A DNA stretch of 61,186 bases, from the NCBI GenBank assembly GCA_018399135.1, contig JAGYPB010000011.1:1-61186 (forward strand), given 5' to 3'. This stretch comes from Deltaproteobacteria bacterium. Its GTDB lineage: Bacteria > Desulfobacterota > Desulfuromonadia > Desulfuromonadales > Geopsychrobacteraceae. Below are positions 36,914 through 47,152 of this stretch, one piece after another (the first letter of the stretch is position 1; each line of letters starts with the position of its first letter). The translations under genes and the position numbers were made by a program. Below the pieces are notes generated by a model. That model saw only the letters and a program-made list of their open reading frames with translations. It had not been told where the DNA came from and made no database searches.

Positions 36914-38857
36914 ATGCTTGATATTGTTCGGTCCAAACAGAAATCTTTTCTGATCAAGATTGCCTTTAGTGTAATTATTTTAAGTTTTGTTATCGGCTAC
37001 ACCATGCTGACAGCGCCTACCGATCAACGGAATGATCGCAATCGTGACATTGCCGCCAGTGTGAATGGTGACGCCATCAGCTTTGCCGCATATCAAAACG
37101 TTTACAGCAATCTTTACAGTCTGTATCAGAATATCTATCAGGGGGCTTTTGATGCCAATCTGGAGCGCCAGCTGAACTTGCCGCGCCAGGCGATGCAACA
37201 ACTGATCGAAGAACAACTCCTGGTGCAGATGGCTCGCAGCCTCAATCTACAGATCAGCAACCAGGAACTGGTTAACAGTATCGCAACTTACGAGGCCTTT
37301 CAGGTCAATGGTCAGTTCAACCGCGATCGTTATGTAGAGGTTCTCAGCTACCAGCGTATTTCACCAGAACAATTTGAAGAATCTCAACGCCGCGAACTAC
37401 TGACCCAAAAAGTCCGTGACCATCTTCAACAGAATGTTACCATCAACGAGGACGACATTGTCTCTTTTTTTCACCGCGAGAACGACACAATCAACCTGGA
37501 TTATGTCTGGCTGACAGCAGACCTGGTTGAATCAAAGGTCGAGGTAAACGATACCGCTCTCGAAGAATTTTTCAACGCTGACAAGGAAACGTTTCGTATC
37601 CCTGAGCGTGTTTCCCTGCGTTATCTGCTGTTTGACCCATCTCGTTACGAGGCCGAACTGGGCACGTTCAGTGAAGCTGACATGGATCGCTACTACCGCC
37701 GCAATCTTGAATTATTCGAAGTGGAGGAACAGGTTGAAGCTGCACATATCCTGTTACGCCTGGCTGAAGACAGTGATCCCGACACCATCAACAAGCGCCG
37801 TGAACTGGCACAAAATATCCTTCAACAACTGCGTGAAGGCGCTGATTTTGCCCAGCTGGCAACACTTCACTCCGACGACACGTCCAACGCTGCCGATGGC
37901 GGTGACTTAGGCTATTTCAGTCGCGGTATGATGGTCAGTGATTTTGAAACTGCGGCCTTTGCCCTGCGCCCAGGACAGATGAGCGATGTGGTCCAAACCC
38001 CCTTCGGCTTTCATATCATCAAAGTGACAGACTATATTGCTCCGGGCTTTAAACCTCTGGTTGATGTTACTGACACAGTCAAGGCAGGACTTATGATCGA
38101 AAGATCTCGCCAGATCGCTTACGAAAAAGCCATGGATGCTTTTAACATGAACCGGCGCTCAGGCGATCTGGAAGCAGCTGCCAGGGAGAATGATCTGGGG
38201 ATCAAGGAAACCGGATTTTTCGCTGCCAACGAGCCGATTAACGGTCTTGGCCGGGTAGAAGAGATTGCCGCTGCCGCATTTGCTATCCAGCCAGGCGAAC
38301 TGGCGCGACCTGTTATCACCACTAATGGTGTATTACTTATCACCTTAAAAGATCAGCAACCCAGTCGTCTGCCGGAACTGGAGGAAGCAAAAAGTGCGGT
38401 TGAAAGCGCCTACCGCAAAACACAGGCCCAGACCCTGGCTTTTGAATTGGCGGAGAAACTCCTTGAGCGTGCCCGCGAACAAAATAACCTTGCTGCCGCA
38501 GCGGATCAACTCGACCTGGGGATTGATAACACCGGCAATTTCAGCCGCAGCTCCGGCTATTTTATTCCCCAGATCGGCTCTTCACAAGAACTGGCTGAGG
38601 CGGCTTTTGAACTGAACGAGGCCGAACCGGTTATTGACCGGGTTCTCAGCTTCGATGACCGTTACCTTGTTGCTGCCCTCAAGCAAGCCAATCGCGCTGA
38701 CTTTTCTACCCTTGATGAAGCAGCCATCAATCAACTGCGTGAACGCTTGATGGTAGAGAGAAAAGAACAGTCGGTTTCTGACACACTTGACGAACTGTAC
38801 CAGCAGGCACAAATAGAAATTATTGCACCCGAACTCATAACCGCCTTTCAAAACTGA
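36914..38857 (+). CDS. ppiD: Membrane-anchored periplasmic peptidyl-prolyl isomerase (PpiD/SurA type)
   Basis: This envelope chaperone helps outer-membrane and periplasmic proteins to fold. One N-terminal transmembrane segment ([17 protein letters not shown], about residues 16-32) anchors it in the inner membrane. A SurA-N-like domain follows (about 40-190). A parvulin domain (about 265-370) has [27 protein letters not shown] and [11 protein letters not shown] second, weaker parvulin-like unit follows to about residue 620. Length is 647 residues. The ATG at 36914 follows GAAGGAGC by 11 nt. It is followed by purC after 10 nt and is probably co-transcribed with it. Confidence 0.88.
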   Translation: MLDIVRSKQKSFLIKIAFSVIILSFVIGYTMLTAPTDQRNDRNRDIAASVNGDAISFAAYQNVYSNLYSLYQNIYQGAFDANLERQLNLPRQAMQQLIEEQLLVQMARSLNLQISNQELVNSIATYEAFQVNGQFNRDRYVEVLSYQRISPEQFEESQRRELLTQKVRDHLQQNVTINEDDIVSFFHRENDTINLDYVWLTADLVESKVEVNDTALEEFFNADKETFRIPERVSLRYLLFDPSRYEAELGTFSEADMDRYYRRNLELFEVEEQVEAAHILLRLAEDSDPDTINKRRELAQNILQQLREGADFAQLATLHSDDTSNAADGGDLGYFSRGMMVSDFETAAFALRPGQMSDVVQTPFGFHIIKVTDYIAPGFKPLVDVTDTVKAGLMIERSRQIAYEKAMDAFNMNRRSGDLEAAARENDLGIKETGFFAANEPINGLGRVEEIAAAAFAIQPGELARPVITTNGVLLITLKDQQPSRLPELEEAKSAVESAYRKTQAQTLAFELAEKLLERAREQNNLAAAADQLDLGIDNTGNFSRSSGYFIPQIGSSQELAEAAFELNEAEPVIDRVLSFDDRYLVAALKQANRADFSTLDEAAINQLRERLMVERKEQSVSDTLDELYQQAQIEIIAPELITAFQN

Positions 38858-38867
38858 GGATACGAAA

Positions 38868-39749
38868 ATGACTGCAGTCATCACCACAACCTGTTGTCCT
38901 GAATTAAAACTGATCAACCGCGGAAAGGTGCGCGACATTTACGACCTTGGCGAACACCTGCTGATTGTAGCAACCGACCGCATATCAGCATTTGATGTCG
39001 TGATGGCTGAGGGAATCCCCCAAAAAGGATATGTCCTGACCCGGATTTCACAGTTCTGGTTCGATCAGATGACCGATCTGATTTCTAATCATCTGGTGTC
39101 AACTAACGTTGATGAATTCCCCGTCATTACCCACCAATACCGTGACCAGCTTGAAGGACGCAGCATGCTCGCCCGTAAAGCGCAACCCCTTCCTATTGAA
39201 TGTATTGTTCGCGGTTATCTTTCAGGCAGCGGCTGGAAAGAATACAAGAATCACGGGTCGGTATGCAGTATCCCCCTGCCAAACGGTTTAAAAGAAAGTG
39301 ACAAGTTACCGCAAACCCTGTTTACCCCATCGACCAAGGCAGAGCTTGGTAAGCATGACGAAAACATCTCCTTTGACCAGGCAGCCATACTGTGCGGACG
39401 TGAAATGACAGAGAAGGTTCGCGATATCAGTATTGCCATCTACGAACGGGCGCGTAGCGTGGCCGACGAAAAAGGCATCATCATTGCCGACACCAAATTT
39501 GAATTTGGCATCCACAATGGCGAATTAATCTGGATTGATGAAGCCCTGACCCCGGACTCGTCGCGTTTCTGGCCAAAAGACCTGTACATACCTGGCAGTG
39601 CCCAACCAAGCTTTGATAAACAGTTTTTGCGTGATTATCTTGAAACCCTCGACTGGGGCAAGCAAGCCCCGCCGCCGAAACTGCCCGAGGACATTGTCAC
39701 TAAAACCGGGGAAAAATATCTGGAAGCGTTAAAATACCTGACCTGCTGA
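38868..39749 (+). CDS. purC: Phosphoribosylaminoimidazole-succinocarboxamide synthase
   Basis: PurC joins aspartate to CAIR in purine synthesis. The signatures [43 protein letters not shown], and [28 protein letters not shown] are diagnostic. Length 293 fits the long (type II-like) bacterial form. The ATG at 38868 follows GAGGATACGAAA. A palindromic element and a strong terminator follow. Confidence 0.96.
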   Translation: MTAVITTTCCPELKLINRGKVRDIYDLGEHLLIVATDRISAFDVVMAEGIPQKGYVLTRISQFWFDQMTDLISNHLVSTNVDEFPVITHQYRDQLEGRSMLARKAQPLPIECIVRGYLSGSGWKEYKNHGSVCSIPLPNGLKESDKLPQTLFTPSTKAELGKHDENISFDQAAILCGREMTEKVRDISIAIYERARSVADEKGIIIADTKFEFGIHNGELIWIDEALTPDSSRFWPKDLYIPGSAQPSFDKQFLRDYLETLDWGKQAPPPKLPEDIVTKTGEKYLEALKYLTC

Positions 39750-39762
39750 TATAAAACATTGG

Positions 39763-39907
39763 GTAACTATTCAGCTGTAGTCCTTGCGCAGGATCGGGGT
39801 TCCTGTGGCAAGGGTGGTTGTCGCCAGGGACGGCGACAACAAGCGGTCATGGATGACGAAAAGCGTCCCTTGACATAGAATCCGAAGGCCCGGTGCCGAA
39901 CAGATAC
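39763..39907 (-). repeat. Dispersed palindromic element, copy C
   Basis: This 145-bp copy is in opposite orientation to copies A, B and D. It runs from GTAACTATTCAGC to GCCGAACAGATAC and has both internal hairpins (here GTTGTCGCC/GGCGACAAC and CCTTGC..GCAAGG). Its variable arm carries CCTTCGG and GTCAAGGGACG. It begins 14 nt after the purC stop. Confidence 0.85.
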
Positions 39908-39926
39908 AAACATTGTTATCTTACAA

Positions 39927-39970
39927 AAGCCGCAACCCACCATACCAAGTGGTTGCGGCTTTGTATTTTT
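39927..39970 (+). terminator. Rho-independent terminator after purC
   Basis: AAGCCGCAACC pairs perfectly with GGTTGCGGCTT (11 bp) and is followed by a T-rich run (TTGTATTTTT). It lies beyond the palindromic element and should end the ppiD-purC transcript. Confidence 0.85.
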
Positions 39971-40194
39971 GCGTTTCAGAATGAATTTTTTGTAACAACG
40001 TTTGCCAAATGCGTTATTTTATCTTATATTTCACAACGAATAATAAGACTATCGCTGACACGCTGGCAGAACCATCCAATGTTCATCGGCTTGATGCCAA
40101 CAGATGCAAGAGGGGACGAAACTCCCCGGTAGCAACTTTATATATGATCCCACATTGTATCGATTACACTTGATTTGGGCGTATTGTAATATCT
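39971..40194. other. Spacer upstream of the sensor-exonuclease gene
   Basis: No gene is seen. A GC-rich hairpin GGGG/CCCC with loop ACGAAACT lies at about 40114-40129, preceded by CGGCTTGATGCC. It may be a structured 5' leader. It matches none of the riboswitch consensus sequences that I compared from memory. Confidence 0.3.
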
Positions 40195-42351
40195 ATGAAG
40201 CCAAGTTTTAAATACTGGATTTTTCTGGTGGCCATCTACTTTGCAGTGATCAGTATCATGGCGGCAAGCCTGATTGGATCCTGGGCCAGCATTAATGAGT
40301 CGCAGCAACTGGCTCTGCAGGAAATGCTTCCCAAGCTGATACCCTTCCCTTTGCTGGGCACCATTACCATTCTTTTTATCATCGGTGCGCTCATCAACCT
40401 GCTCTTTAATGATTACATCATGCCTATCCTGAAAATGGCGGAGAGCTCACGCATCATCACCACGGTCAACCCCGAACACCGTATCGAGTTGAAAGCCGCC
40501 TCCAAGGAAATCGAATATCTCGCTAAAATCATCAATCAATCAGCCGATGCCTACGCCGCCCTGCAAAAAAATGTCGATGCCCGTGTAGCCACAGCCCAGG
40601 CCGCTATCAATGAAGAACGCACCCGCCTTGCCGCCCTTATGTCTGAATTGCCCCATGGTGTTATTGTCTGCAACAGTGACGGTCAGGTGCTGCTGTACAA
40701 TCAGCAGGCACAGGAGCTGACCAACAATAGCGGCTCCACAGACGACAATAACGCGCAAGGGCTGCTCGGTCTGGGGCGTTCTATTTTCGGAATTCTGGAG
40801 CGCGATCAGATAGCGCACGGCCTTGAAATGATCAACCGCTGCCATTCAACAGGACACACCAAGCTGATCAATAACTCCATGATGACCCTTCGCAATGGTG
40901 CCTGCCTGCGGGTCAATATGGCGCCGTTTTTCCTCGAGCAGGAAAACAAACAGGTAATTTCCGGCTTTGTCCTGACCCTCGAAGATATGACCCGTCAGAT
41001 GGAAGCAGACAGTCGCCGCGATGTTCTGATCCAATCACTGATTGATGAGCAGCAAAAAGATCTTGAAGAAATCCGCCGCTCGATTACATCGATTCTTGCC
41101 AAACCTAAACACGATCCCGAACAGCTGCAAGAATACCGAAGCATCATTGACCGGGCTTCCAGTGCGTTGCAGGAAAAAGTGATCGAAGCACGCGCCAATT
41201 ATGCTCTGCATCTTCATGCGTTGAGCAAAACCGAGAATGTTCTGGCAGAAAACCTTCTTGAAGTCATCAGTCAGAATATTTCCGAGCGTTTCGACCTGCA
41301 GGTCATCAACCTGGCACCCCAGGGGATATGGCTTGAAATTGACAGCTATTCCATGGTTCAGGCTTTTTCCCACCTGGCCGGTCAACTCAGCAAACATTCA
41401 CATCTGAAGGATGTCCTTCTGACCTTGACAATCAACGAAAATCAGCAAATCGAGATCGTCATCACCTGGCCTGGACAACAAGCCGACCCCGGCCTGTTGA
41501 CGACCTGGCAGCAAACCCCACTGATAGCTGATACGAAGGGTAAGATGCTGAGTTTTACCGACACCATTGAAAAGGCTTCTGGCACGATCGAAGTTTTAAC
41601 CGGCGAAGATGAGCAGGCCTGCGGCATCCTGATTACCTTGCCGCCAATTGATCAGGAATGTCGTTTGTCGGTACAGAGTGAAATTGAGCATCGCCCGATT
41701 TCCTATGAGTTTGATCTGTTTAACCGCAGCGAAGAGTGGGAGGAATTGGGGCAAATCCCATTAAAAAAATTAACCTATGTCGTTTTTGATACGGAAACGA
41801 CCGGGCTTAACCCAAATCAGGGCGATGAGATCATTCAGCTTGGAGCCATCCGCATTATCAATGGAAATATTCTCTATCGCGAAGTCATTGATCAACTGGT
41901 CGATCCAGAACGGACGGTACCGGCGGAATCGGTCGCCATCCATGGTATTCAGCCCCACCTGCTTAAAGGGCAACCAACCATCGACAAGGTATTGCCACAC
42001 TTTCAAAAGTTTTGCGAAAATTCTGTCCTGGTGGCGCATAATGCCGCATTTGACATGCGCTTTCTGCAGATTCAGGAAGAACGCACCGGCATCACCTTTA
42101 CCAACCCGGTGCTGGACACCCTGCTCCTCTCTTCCATCGTTCACGCCAACTTGGGCAACCACTCCCTGGATGACATCGCCAAGCGTTTTAATGTCACCAT
42201 TATTGGCCGCCACACCGCACTGGGAGACGCCATTGTCACCGCAGAAGTGTTACTCAAACTGATTCCACTGCTGGAAGACCACGAAATCTACACCCTGTCG
42301 GACGCGTTGGCGGCATCGGCTCAGTCTCAATATGCCAAAGTAGCCTATTGA
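40195..42351 (+). CDS. Membrane sensor with PAS and kinase-like core fused to a DEDDh (DnaQ-type) exonuclease
   Basis: Two transmembrane segments (about residues 8-28 and 50-70) enclose only a short loop. A HAMP-like helix pair (75-140) and a PAS-like domain follow (about 145-270: GVIVCNSDGQVLLYNQQAQEL). A helical dimerisation region (280-345) and an HATPase-like fold without clear N/G boxes end near residue 490. The C-terminal 200 residues are a DnaQ/PolC-type 3'-5' exonuclease with all catalytic residues: Asp532 and Glu534 (FDTETTG), Asp620 (HNAAFD), His673 and Asp678 (HTALGD). Length is 718 residues. No phospho-acceptor histidine block like H-E-L-R/K is seen. The output is therefore probably nuclease activity, not phosphotransfer. 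Substrate is unknown; the ribosome site is weak. Confidence 0.75.
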   Translation: MKPSFKYWIFLVAIYFAVISIMAASLIGSWASINESQQLALQEMLPKLIPFPLLGTITILFIIGALINLLFNDYIMPILKMAESSRIITTVNPEHRIELKAASKEIEYLAKIINQSADAYAALQKNVDARVATAQAAINEERTRLAALMSELPHGVIVCNSDGQVLLYNQQAQELTNNSGSTDDNNAQGLLGLGRSIFGILERDQIAHGLEMINRCHSTGHTKLINNSMMTLRNGACLRVNMAPFFLEQENKQVISGFVLTLEDMTRQMEADSRRDVLIQSLIDEQQKDLEEIRRSITSILAKPKHDPEQLQEYRSIIDRASSALQEKVIEARANYALHLHALSKTENVLAENLLEVISQNISERFDLQVINLAPQGIWLEIDSYSMVQAFSHLAGQLSKHSHLKDVLLTLTINENQQIEIVITWPGQQADPGLLTTWQQTPLIADTKGKMLSFTDTIEKASGTIEVLTGEDEQACGILITLPPIDQECRLSVQSEIEHRPISYEFDLFNRSEEWEELGQIPLKKLTYVVFDTETTGLNPNQGDEIIQLGAIRIINGNILYREVIDQLVDPERTVPAESVAIHGIQPHLLKGQPTIDKVLPHFQKFCENSVLVAHNAAFDMRFLQIQEERTGITFTNPVLDTLLLSSIVHANLGNHSLDDIAKRFNVTIIGRHTALGDAIVTAEVLLKLIPLLEDHEIYTLSDALAASAQSQYAKVAY

Positions 42352-42385
42352 TAAGTAAGATACGATAGATTATGGGTACAGGGTA

Positions 42386-42550
42386 CTAGAACAAGCGGAA
42401 AGGGTTACGCAACAATCCACGCACGCGCTGAACCAGACCGTGAATACGCCCCAGTTGAAGAGCCACCTGTGGTACCCGTTTAAGCCCGAACAGGGCAACA
42501 AAAATCCCCCCCAACAACACCAGCTCCCATATCCCCAAACCCAGAATCAT
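42386..42550 (-). CDS. TatA/B-like single-helix membrane micro-protein coupled to selD
   Basis: The ATG at 42550 overlaps the selD stop (TGATG), and the frame runs 54 codons to TAG. It reads MILGLGIWELVLLGGIFVALFGLKRVPQ..., a membrane helix followed by FGLKRVPQVALQLGR, the hinge and amphipathic helix pattern of TatA/TatB (FG.K.LP.....LG). The remaining tail is short and basic (QRVRGLLRNPFRLF) and lacks the acidic stretch of typical TatA. TatA/B proteins take folded precursors across the membrane. Selenium-dependent formate dehydrogenases are Tat substrates, which makes the position after selD suggestive. A separate role is possible. Confidence 0.6.
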   Translation of the reverse strand: MILGLGIWELVLLGGIFVALFGLKRVPQVALQLGRIHGLVQRVRGLLRNPFRLF

Positions 42551-43587
42551 CAGGCCTCCAGTTCCAGCGAACCAGATCGCTGATCGATCACTTCACCTAT
42601 ATGCCAGGCATTGCCACCACGTTGCTGCAAGTGTTCAAGACACTTCTCCAATTTGTCAGGTGAGAGAGCCAACAACAACCCCCCGGAAGTCTGTGGATCA
42701 CACAACAGATCGATCATCAACGGATCAAACGAATGGGGTTTATGACAACGCGACAGGTAAAATTTCTGATTGCGATGAGAACCCACCGGAACCAGCCCGA
42801 TTTCCGCCATGTCAAGAGCATGAGGGTAAGCGGGTAGGCGCGAGGCAAACAGCCGAAAACCCACCCGGCTGGCTTCAGCCATCTCTGCAGCATGACCAAC
42901 CAGTCCAAAGCCGGTGATATCAGTTGACGCAGACACACCGATCTCCATCATCACTTCTGACGCTTCTTTGTTGAGAGCGATCATCCCGTCAATCGCCGCA
43001 ATGACATCCGCTTCCGTCAACACTTCGCCTTTTAGCGCCGTCGTCAGCAATCCGGTCCCCAGCGGTTTGGTCAAAAGCAGTTGATCGCCGACTCTGGCAC
43101 CGCAGGTCGTTATCATCTGACGCGGATCCACCGTGCCGGTGACGCTCAAGCCGTATTTAGGCTCATCATCTTCGATGGAATGGCCGCCGGCGACAACCGC
43201 CCCGGCCGCATGAACACGCTCCGCGCCGCCACAAAGGATCTCAACAAGAATACTCTGATCCAGACAATTGACTGGAAAGCAGACGATATTCATCGCGGTT
43301 AAAGGCCTGGCACCCATGGCGTAAAGATCGGAAAGGGAATTTGCGGCGGCAATCTGACCATAACGATAAGGATCATCAACTACCGGAGTAAAGAAGTCGA
43401 CAGATTGCACCAGTGCCAGCGACTCACTGAGACGATAAATTGCCGCATCGGCGAACGGAATTTCCTGCGACAACAGGGCAGGATCATCACTTTGTGGGAG
43501 CTGACTCAGTACCTGGGTCAGGGTCTCAGGACCTATTTTTGCCGCTCAACCGGAACTGCGCGACAAAGAGGTCAGTCGAATGCTCAT
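42550..43587 (-). CDS. selD: Selenide, water dikinase SelD, itself a selenoprotein (in-frame UGA)
   Basis: SelD makes selenophosphate from selenide and ATP, the selenium donor for Sec-tRNA. A search for uninterrupted frames finds only residues after MSQEIPF (43473), but the real N-terminus continues upstream: ATG 43587 (after AAGGG) gives MSIRLTSLSRSSG, then TGA at 43548-43546, then AAKIGPETL. SelD proteins have Cys or Sec at exactly this SG-U/C-AAKI position, so the TGA is read as selenocysteine. Downstream, GGHSIEDDEPKYGLSVTG, DITGFGLVGHA and CDPQTSGGLL are the family motifs. Total length is 345 residues. The stop overlaps the TatA-like gene. selB begins 43 nt upstream on the same strand. 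Confidence 0.93.
43505..43545 (-). promoter_or_regulatory. Candidate SECIS region for selD
   Basis: Starting 12 nt after the UGA, GGTC-CTGA-GACC forms a short hairpin (43533-43522), which could be extended by CTGAC/GTCAG. Bacterial SECIS elements lie within about 40 nt downstream of the UGA and bind SelB. The exact fold needs prediction. Confidence 0.4.
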
Positions 43588-43630
43588 TCTCATCCCTTAA
43601 ATAGTTTAAGTTCAACCCACTACCATGAAC

Positions 43631-45544
43631 CTATGCTTCAGGCAACTGCCAGGCAACACGGTGATCATCAACCCGACGGGTAAATTTCAAGCTGTCGGAT
43701 AGTTCCAGCAACGCCTGAGTCAGCTTGCGTCCACTACCGAGCTGGTCACGAAACTGTGCCAGGGTGAGGGTTGGTTCTTGCTTGAAGTGGTTAATCAACA
43801 ATGTTTCCGCCTGACGATAATGCTCCATGTGCAGGGAGCTTTCCTGATTCAACCGCACCAGCATTCCTTCCAGATACAGATAGGAGAAATAAACTTCCGC
43901 ATCGATATCCTCCAGCCCTAATTGCAAAAGGACTTCCTGATTATTCTTAACATCAAAACCTGCCGCACGAAAATGAGCTTCAATGCGTGAGACGATCTCT
44001 TGCTCCCGCGCTTGCAACTGAGGTTGCCACCCTGGCGTGGCAATGAGGTCACGGCGGTGCACGAGGAGCTCTTCATCAAACGCCCATTGCAGCAGCACTT
44101 CAAACCCCTTGGGTGCCAATTTATCGGAAATCTGCGCCTGCAGAGTCGCACGTGGCATACCATGACGCAATGGATGTTGAGCGTGATAGTGACGAATAAT
44201 TTCCGGTAGTTGCTGCTTCCAGCTACGCAGGCGTTCACTGCTGACCCACTGTTCAGCCAGCAGTTCGACCCGCCCCTGCTCACGCAATTTTTCCAGCCCG
44301 GCCAGGAGTTGATCCCGACCGGTACCGGTTTGTTTTTCAAGCTCTTTCAAACGCGCCACTTGCAGTTCATCAAGTTTCTGCAACCAGAAACCCAAATCTC
44401 CTGAAACCAGTTCCTGCAAACGCTGGGTGACCTCGGGGCGAAAGCGCTTGTGCTTCTGCGGCTCGGCGTCAACGACGACCCCTCCGCCAATAGTGTGCAT
44501 TGGAGAATAGGAACGGATAATGAAGCGGTCACCGCGATGCGCCAGAACCGGCTGATCCAGGGCTAACTGCACCAGAGCCTGCTGCCCACCTTCCATTTTT
44601 TCGCGATCCAGCAGCACAACTCGAGCAACACTGCGACCGGTTCCCAGATGAAAGTGAACAGGATCACGAAATTTCAGTGGCCACGGCACATCAGGCAATA
44701 ACTGCAATTGAACATCGATGCGCTGGGTCGCGTTAAATAACCCCGGAGTGCCCAGCACCGACCCGCGCGGGATTTGTTCCCGATTGATACCCGCCAGATT
44801 CAGGGCAACGCGCTGGCCGGCAACCACCTGGCTGACCTGCTGATCATGCACCTGGGCTTCGCGTACCCGCGCGCTGACCCCGGCGGGTAGAATTTCGAGA
44901 CTGTCACCAGTTGCGATGGTACCACTGTTGAGGGTACCGGTAACAACGGTACCGAAACCACTGATACTGAAACAACGGTCAACCGGCAAACGCACCGCGC
45001 CGCTGTTATCGCGCGGTTCAACCTTTCGCAATTGCTGTCGAATGGTCTCCAATAGATCTTCCAGACCTTCACCGGCCAGTGCCGAAACCCGACAACAGGG
45101 AGCCTTTTCCAAAAAGGTGCCGGTTACTTGTTCTCGTACCTCTTCTTCGACAATATCGAGCCAGTCAGCTTCGACCAGATCACATTTAGAGATAACCAGA
45201 ATACCATTCTGAAGTTTGAGCAGTTCCATGATCTGCAGATGCTCTCGAGTCTGTTGCATCACCCCTTCGTTGGCATCAACCACAAGCAGAACCAGGTCGA
45301 TACCGGCGATACCACTGAGCATCTGCGGGATAAATTTTTCGTGTCCGGGCACATCGACAACCCCGGCAATCTGACCGTTTTGCAGATCGAGACGGGCAAA
45401 ACCGAGTTCGATGGAAATACCCCGTTTTTTTTCTTCGGCCAGGCGGTCGGTCTCAACTCCGGTCAGCGCCCTGATCAGTGCTGTTTTCCCATGATCAACG
45501 TGGCCGGCGGTGCCGATGATGTAATGTCCCTGACGGTTCAGCAC
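43631..45544 (-). CDS. selB: Selenocysteine-specific translation elongation factor SelB
   Basis: SelB delivers Sec-tRNA to UGA codons marked by a SECIS hairpin. The start is GTG 45544, overlapping the selA stop (GTGCTGA), with GGGGGAAG upstream; longer readings would run inside selA. The G domain has [14 protein letters not shown], the DVPGHEKFI box and ISKCDLV. Beta-barrel domains follow, and the C-terminal 250 residues form the winged-helix repeats that bind SECIS RNA ([22 protein letters not shown] near the end). Length is 637 residues. It lies between selA and selD on one strand. Confidence 0.95.
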   Translation of the reverse strand: MLNRQGHYIIGTAGHVDHGKTALIRALTGVETDRLAEEKKRGISIELGFARLDLQNGQIAGVVDVPGHEKFIPQMLSGIAGIDLVLLVVDANEGVMQQTREHLQIMELLKLQNGILVISKCDLVEADWLDIVEEEVREQVTGTFLEKAPCCRVSALAGEGLEDLLETIRQQLRKVEPRDNSGAVRLPVDRCFSISGFGTVVTGTLNSGTIATGDSLEILPAGVSARVREAQVHDQQVSQVVAGQRVALNLAGINREQIPRGSVLGTPGLFNATQRIDVQLQLLPDVPWPLKFRDPVHFHLGTGRSVARVVLLDREKMEGGQQALVQLALDQPVLAHRGDRFIIRSYSPMHTIGGGVVVDAEPQKHKRFRPEVTQRLQELVSGDLGFWLQKLDELQVARLKELEKQTGTGRDQLLAGLEKLREQGRVELLAEQWVSSERLRSWKQQLPEIIRHYHAQHPLRHGMPRATLQAQISDKLAPKGFEVLLQWAFDEELLVHRRDLIATPGWQPQLQAREQEIVSRIEAHFRAAGFDVKNNQEVLLQLGLEDIDAEVYFSYLYLEGMLVRLNQESSLHMEHYRQAETLLINHFKQEPTLTLAQFRDQLGSGRKLTQALLELSDSLKFTRRVDDHRVAWQLPEA

Positions 45545-46959
45545 GGATCTTCCCCCGGTAACGCCGCCAGCAGCAATTGCACCAGCAGACAATCTTCTAA
45601 CGCAAATACGGCACGCAGATTCACCCACAAAGCATCATCGTGAATACGGGCAATCAGCGCCGGCGTATAATTTCTCAAGCGCGCCGCAAGGTCAGCAACA
45701 CTGACGTGATGGGGCCTGATGGCAACCGCCCAGTCCGCTAGTTCAGTCAAAGGCATCGCCCCACCACCAACGCGCGACAGGTCTTCAACCAACTCTATTT
45801 CCGCCGCGATTCCCTCTTCCAGTAAGCGCTGATAAAGTACTCCACAGCGTTTTTTCTGTTGCTGCAGATCAGCAGCAAACATGGTCAGAATCGGCACCTC
45901 ACTGCGGGCCCGGCGTGGTTGCAGATAGAGCCGCAATGTTGCTTCGAGTGCGGCCAGGGTCAGTTTATCAATACGCAAAGCGCGCGCCAGCGGGTGTTTG
46001 GCAATTTTCCTGATGAGATCCTTACGCCCGACAATGAGGCCAGCCTGGGGGCCACCCAGCAGTTTATCACCACTGAAGGTTACCACATCAACCCCGGAAC
46101 GAACCACCTCGCCGACGGTTGGCTCAGGACAGAGTCCATAGGAACTTAAATCGGTGAGCAGGCCGCTTCCCAGATCTTCCATGACTATCAACTGATGCTC
46201 GCGACCAAGGGCGACCAACTCAGCAGATGACACATCGCCAGTGAAGCCGACAATCCGATAGTTGCTGGTATGAACCTTCAGCAGAATCGCCGTCTGTTCA
46301 CAGATAGCCTGAGTATAATCGTGCAGATGGGTACGATTGGTACTACCCACTTCACGTAACAATACCCCACCGGCTTCCATCACTTCGGGAATCCGAAAGG
46401 CTCCGCCAATTTCCACCAGCTCACCACGGGACACAATGGCTTCACGATCGCGCCCCAGAGCCGTTAATGCCAGCAACACCGCACCGGCATTATTATTAAC
46501 CACCAGAGCGGCTTCAGCGCCGGTCAACCGACAGAGTAAACTCTCAACATGGCTGAAGCGCTCACCGCGCTTGCCGTTGTTCATGTCCATTTCGAGGGTG
46601 GAATAGCCGGCGGCGACATCGTTAATCGCCCGCAAGGCCTGTGGTGCCAGGGGCGCCCGCCCGAGGTTGGTGTGTAATAGAGTGCCGGTAGCATTGATGA
46701 CTTTACGCAAAGAAGGCTTGAGCAGATCACGACAATGAATTGCCGTAGCCTGGGCGATGGCAACAGGCTCCAGATCTGCGAGTGAAACAGCAGAGGCTCC
46801 ACCGGATATTAATTGACGGCGCAAGGAATCGATCTGTATCTGCACAGCTTCTGCCAAAATATCTGAAGACAGCAGTTCCGCCAGCTCTTGCAGTTCCTCC
46901 TCGCGTAACACCCGATCAACTGCCGGAAGGTTTCGTAGCAGATTTTGTCGTTCGCTCAT
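45538..46959 (-). CDS. selA: L-seryl-tRNA(Sec) selenium transferase SelA
   Basis: SelA is a PLP enzyme that converts Ser-tRNA(Sec) to Sec-tRNA(Sec). The start is ATG 46959 (MSERQNLLRN) after AAAGGG; an in-frame ATG 33 nt upstream has no ribosome site. Signatures are INATGTLLHTNLGRAPL, and TFSGDKLLGGPQAG, in which the lysine binds PLP. Length is 473 residues. It is translationally coupled to selB. selC (tRNA-Sec) is not in this window. Confidence 0.96.
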   Translation of the reverse strand: MSERQNLLRNLPAVDRVLREEELQELAELLSSDILAEAVQIQIDSLRRQLISGGASAVSLADLEPVAIAQATAIHCRDLLKPSLRKVINATGTLLHTNLGRAPLAPQALRAINDVAAGYSTLEMDMNNGKRGERFSHVESLLCRLTGAEAALVVNNNAGAVLLALTALGRDREAIVSRGELVEIGGAFRIPEVMEAGGVLLREVGSTNRTHLHDYTQAICEQTAILLKVHTSNYRIVGFTGDVSSAELVALGREHQLIVMEDLGSGLLTDLSSYGLCPEPTVGEVVRSGVDVVTFSGDKLLGGPQAGLIVGRKDLIRKIAKHPLARALRIDKLTLAALEATLRLYLQPRRARSEVPILTMFAADLQQQKKRCGVLYQRLLEEGIAAEIELVEDLSRVGGGAMPLTELADWAVAIRPHHVSVADLAARLRNYTPALIARIHDDALWVNLRAVFALEDCLLVQLLLAALPGEDPC

Positions 46960-47027
46960 ACGCATCCCTTTGTTGATAATAGATCCCATCATTGACGTGG
47001 ATATCAGCCATTATACTGCGTATTTTT

Positions 47028-47087
47028 CAGCGCCCGGAGTCTAGCACGACCACAGCCGGATGGCTAGACCACAAGAGCCGGGCGCTG
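47028..47087. other. Large perfect hairpin between selA and tRNA-Ala
   Basis: CAGCGCCCGG pairs perfectly with CCGGGCGCTG, and inside it GTCTAGC pairs with GCTAGAC, making a 60-base hairpin with two stems. It is in the divergent spacer. TTTTT precedes it on the plus strand, but no T-run follows on either strand, except that the minus-strand transcript is followed by five A. It is not a standard terminator and might be a repeat unit, an RNA structure in the selA leader, or a regulatory site. Confidence 0.5.
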
Positions 47088-47152
47088 ATACCAATTGGTT
47101 TTTTCCTGTTGACAGGTTAACCGGGGGTTTGTTATAACTCGCGCACTGAAAT

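Noticed and set aside
40080-40140. GC-rich structure upstream of the sensor-exonuclease gene, considered as a c-di-GMP (GEMM) or guanidine (mini-ykkC) riboswitch.
   Set aside because: The conserved GEMM and ACGR-loop motifs are not matched at the required positions; only a simple GGGG/CCCC hairpin is clear.
46993-47152. Searched the sel region for tRNA-Sec (selC).
   Set aside because: No UCA-anticodon tRNA with a long acceptor/variable arm is present; the tRNA here is tRNA-Ala.
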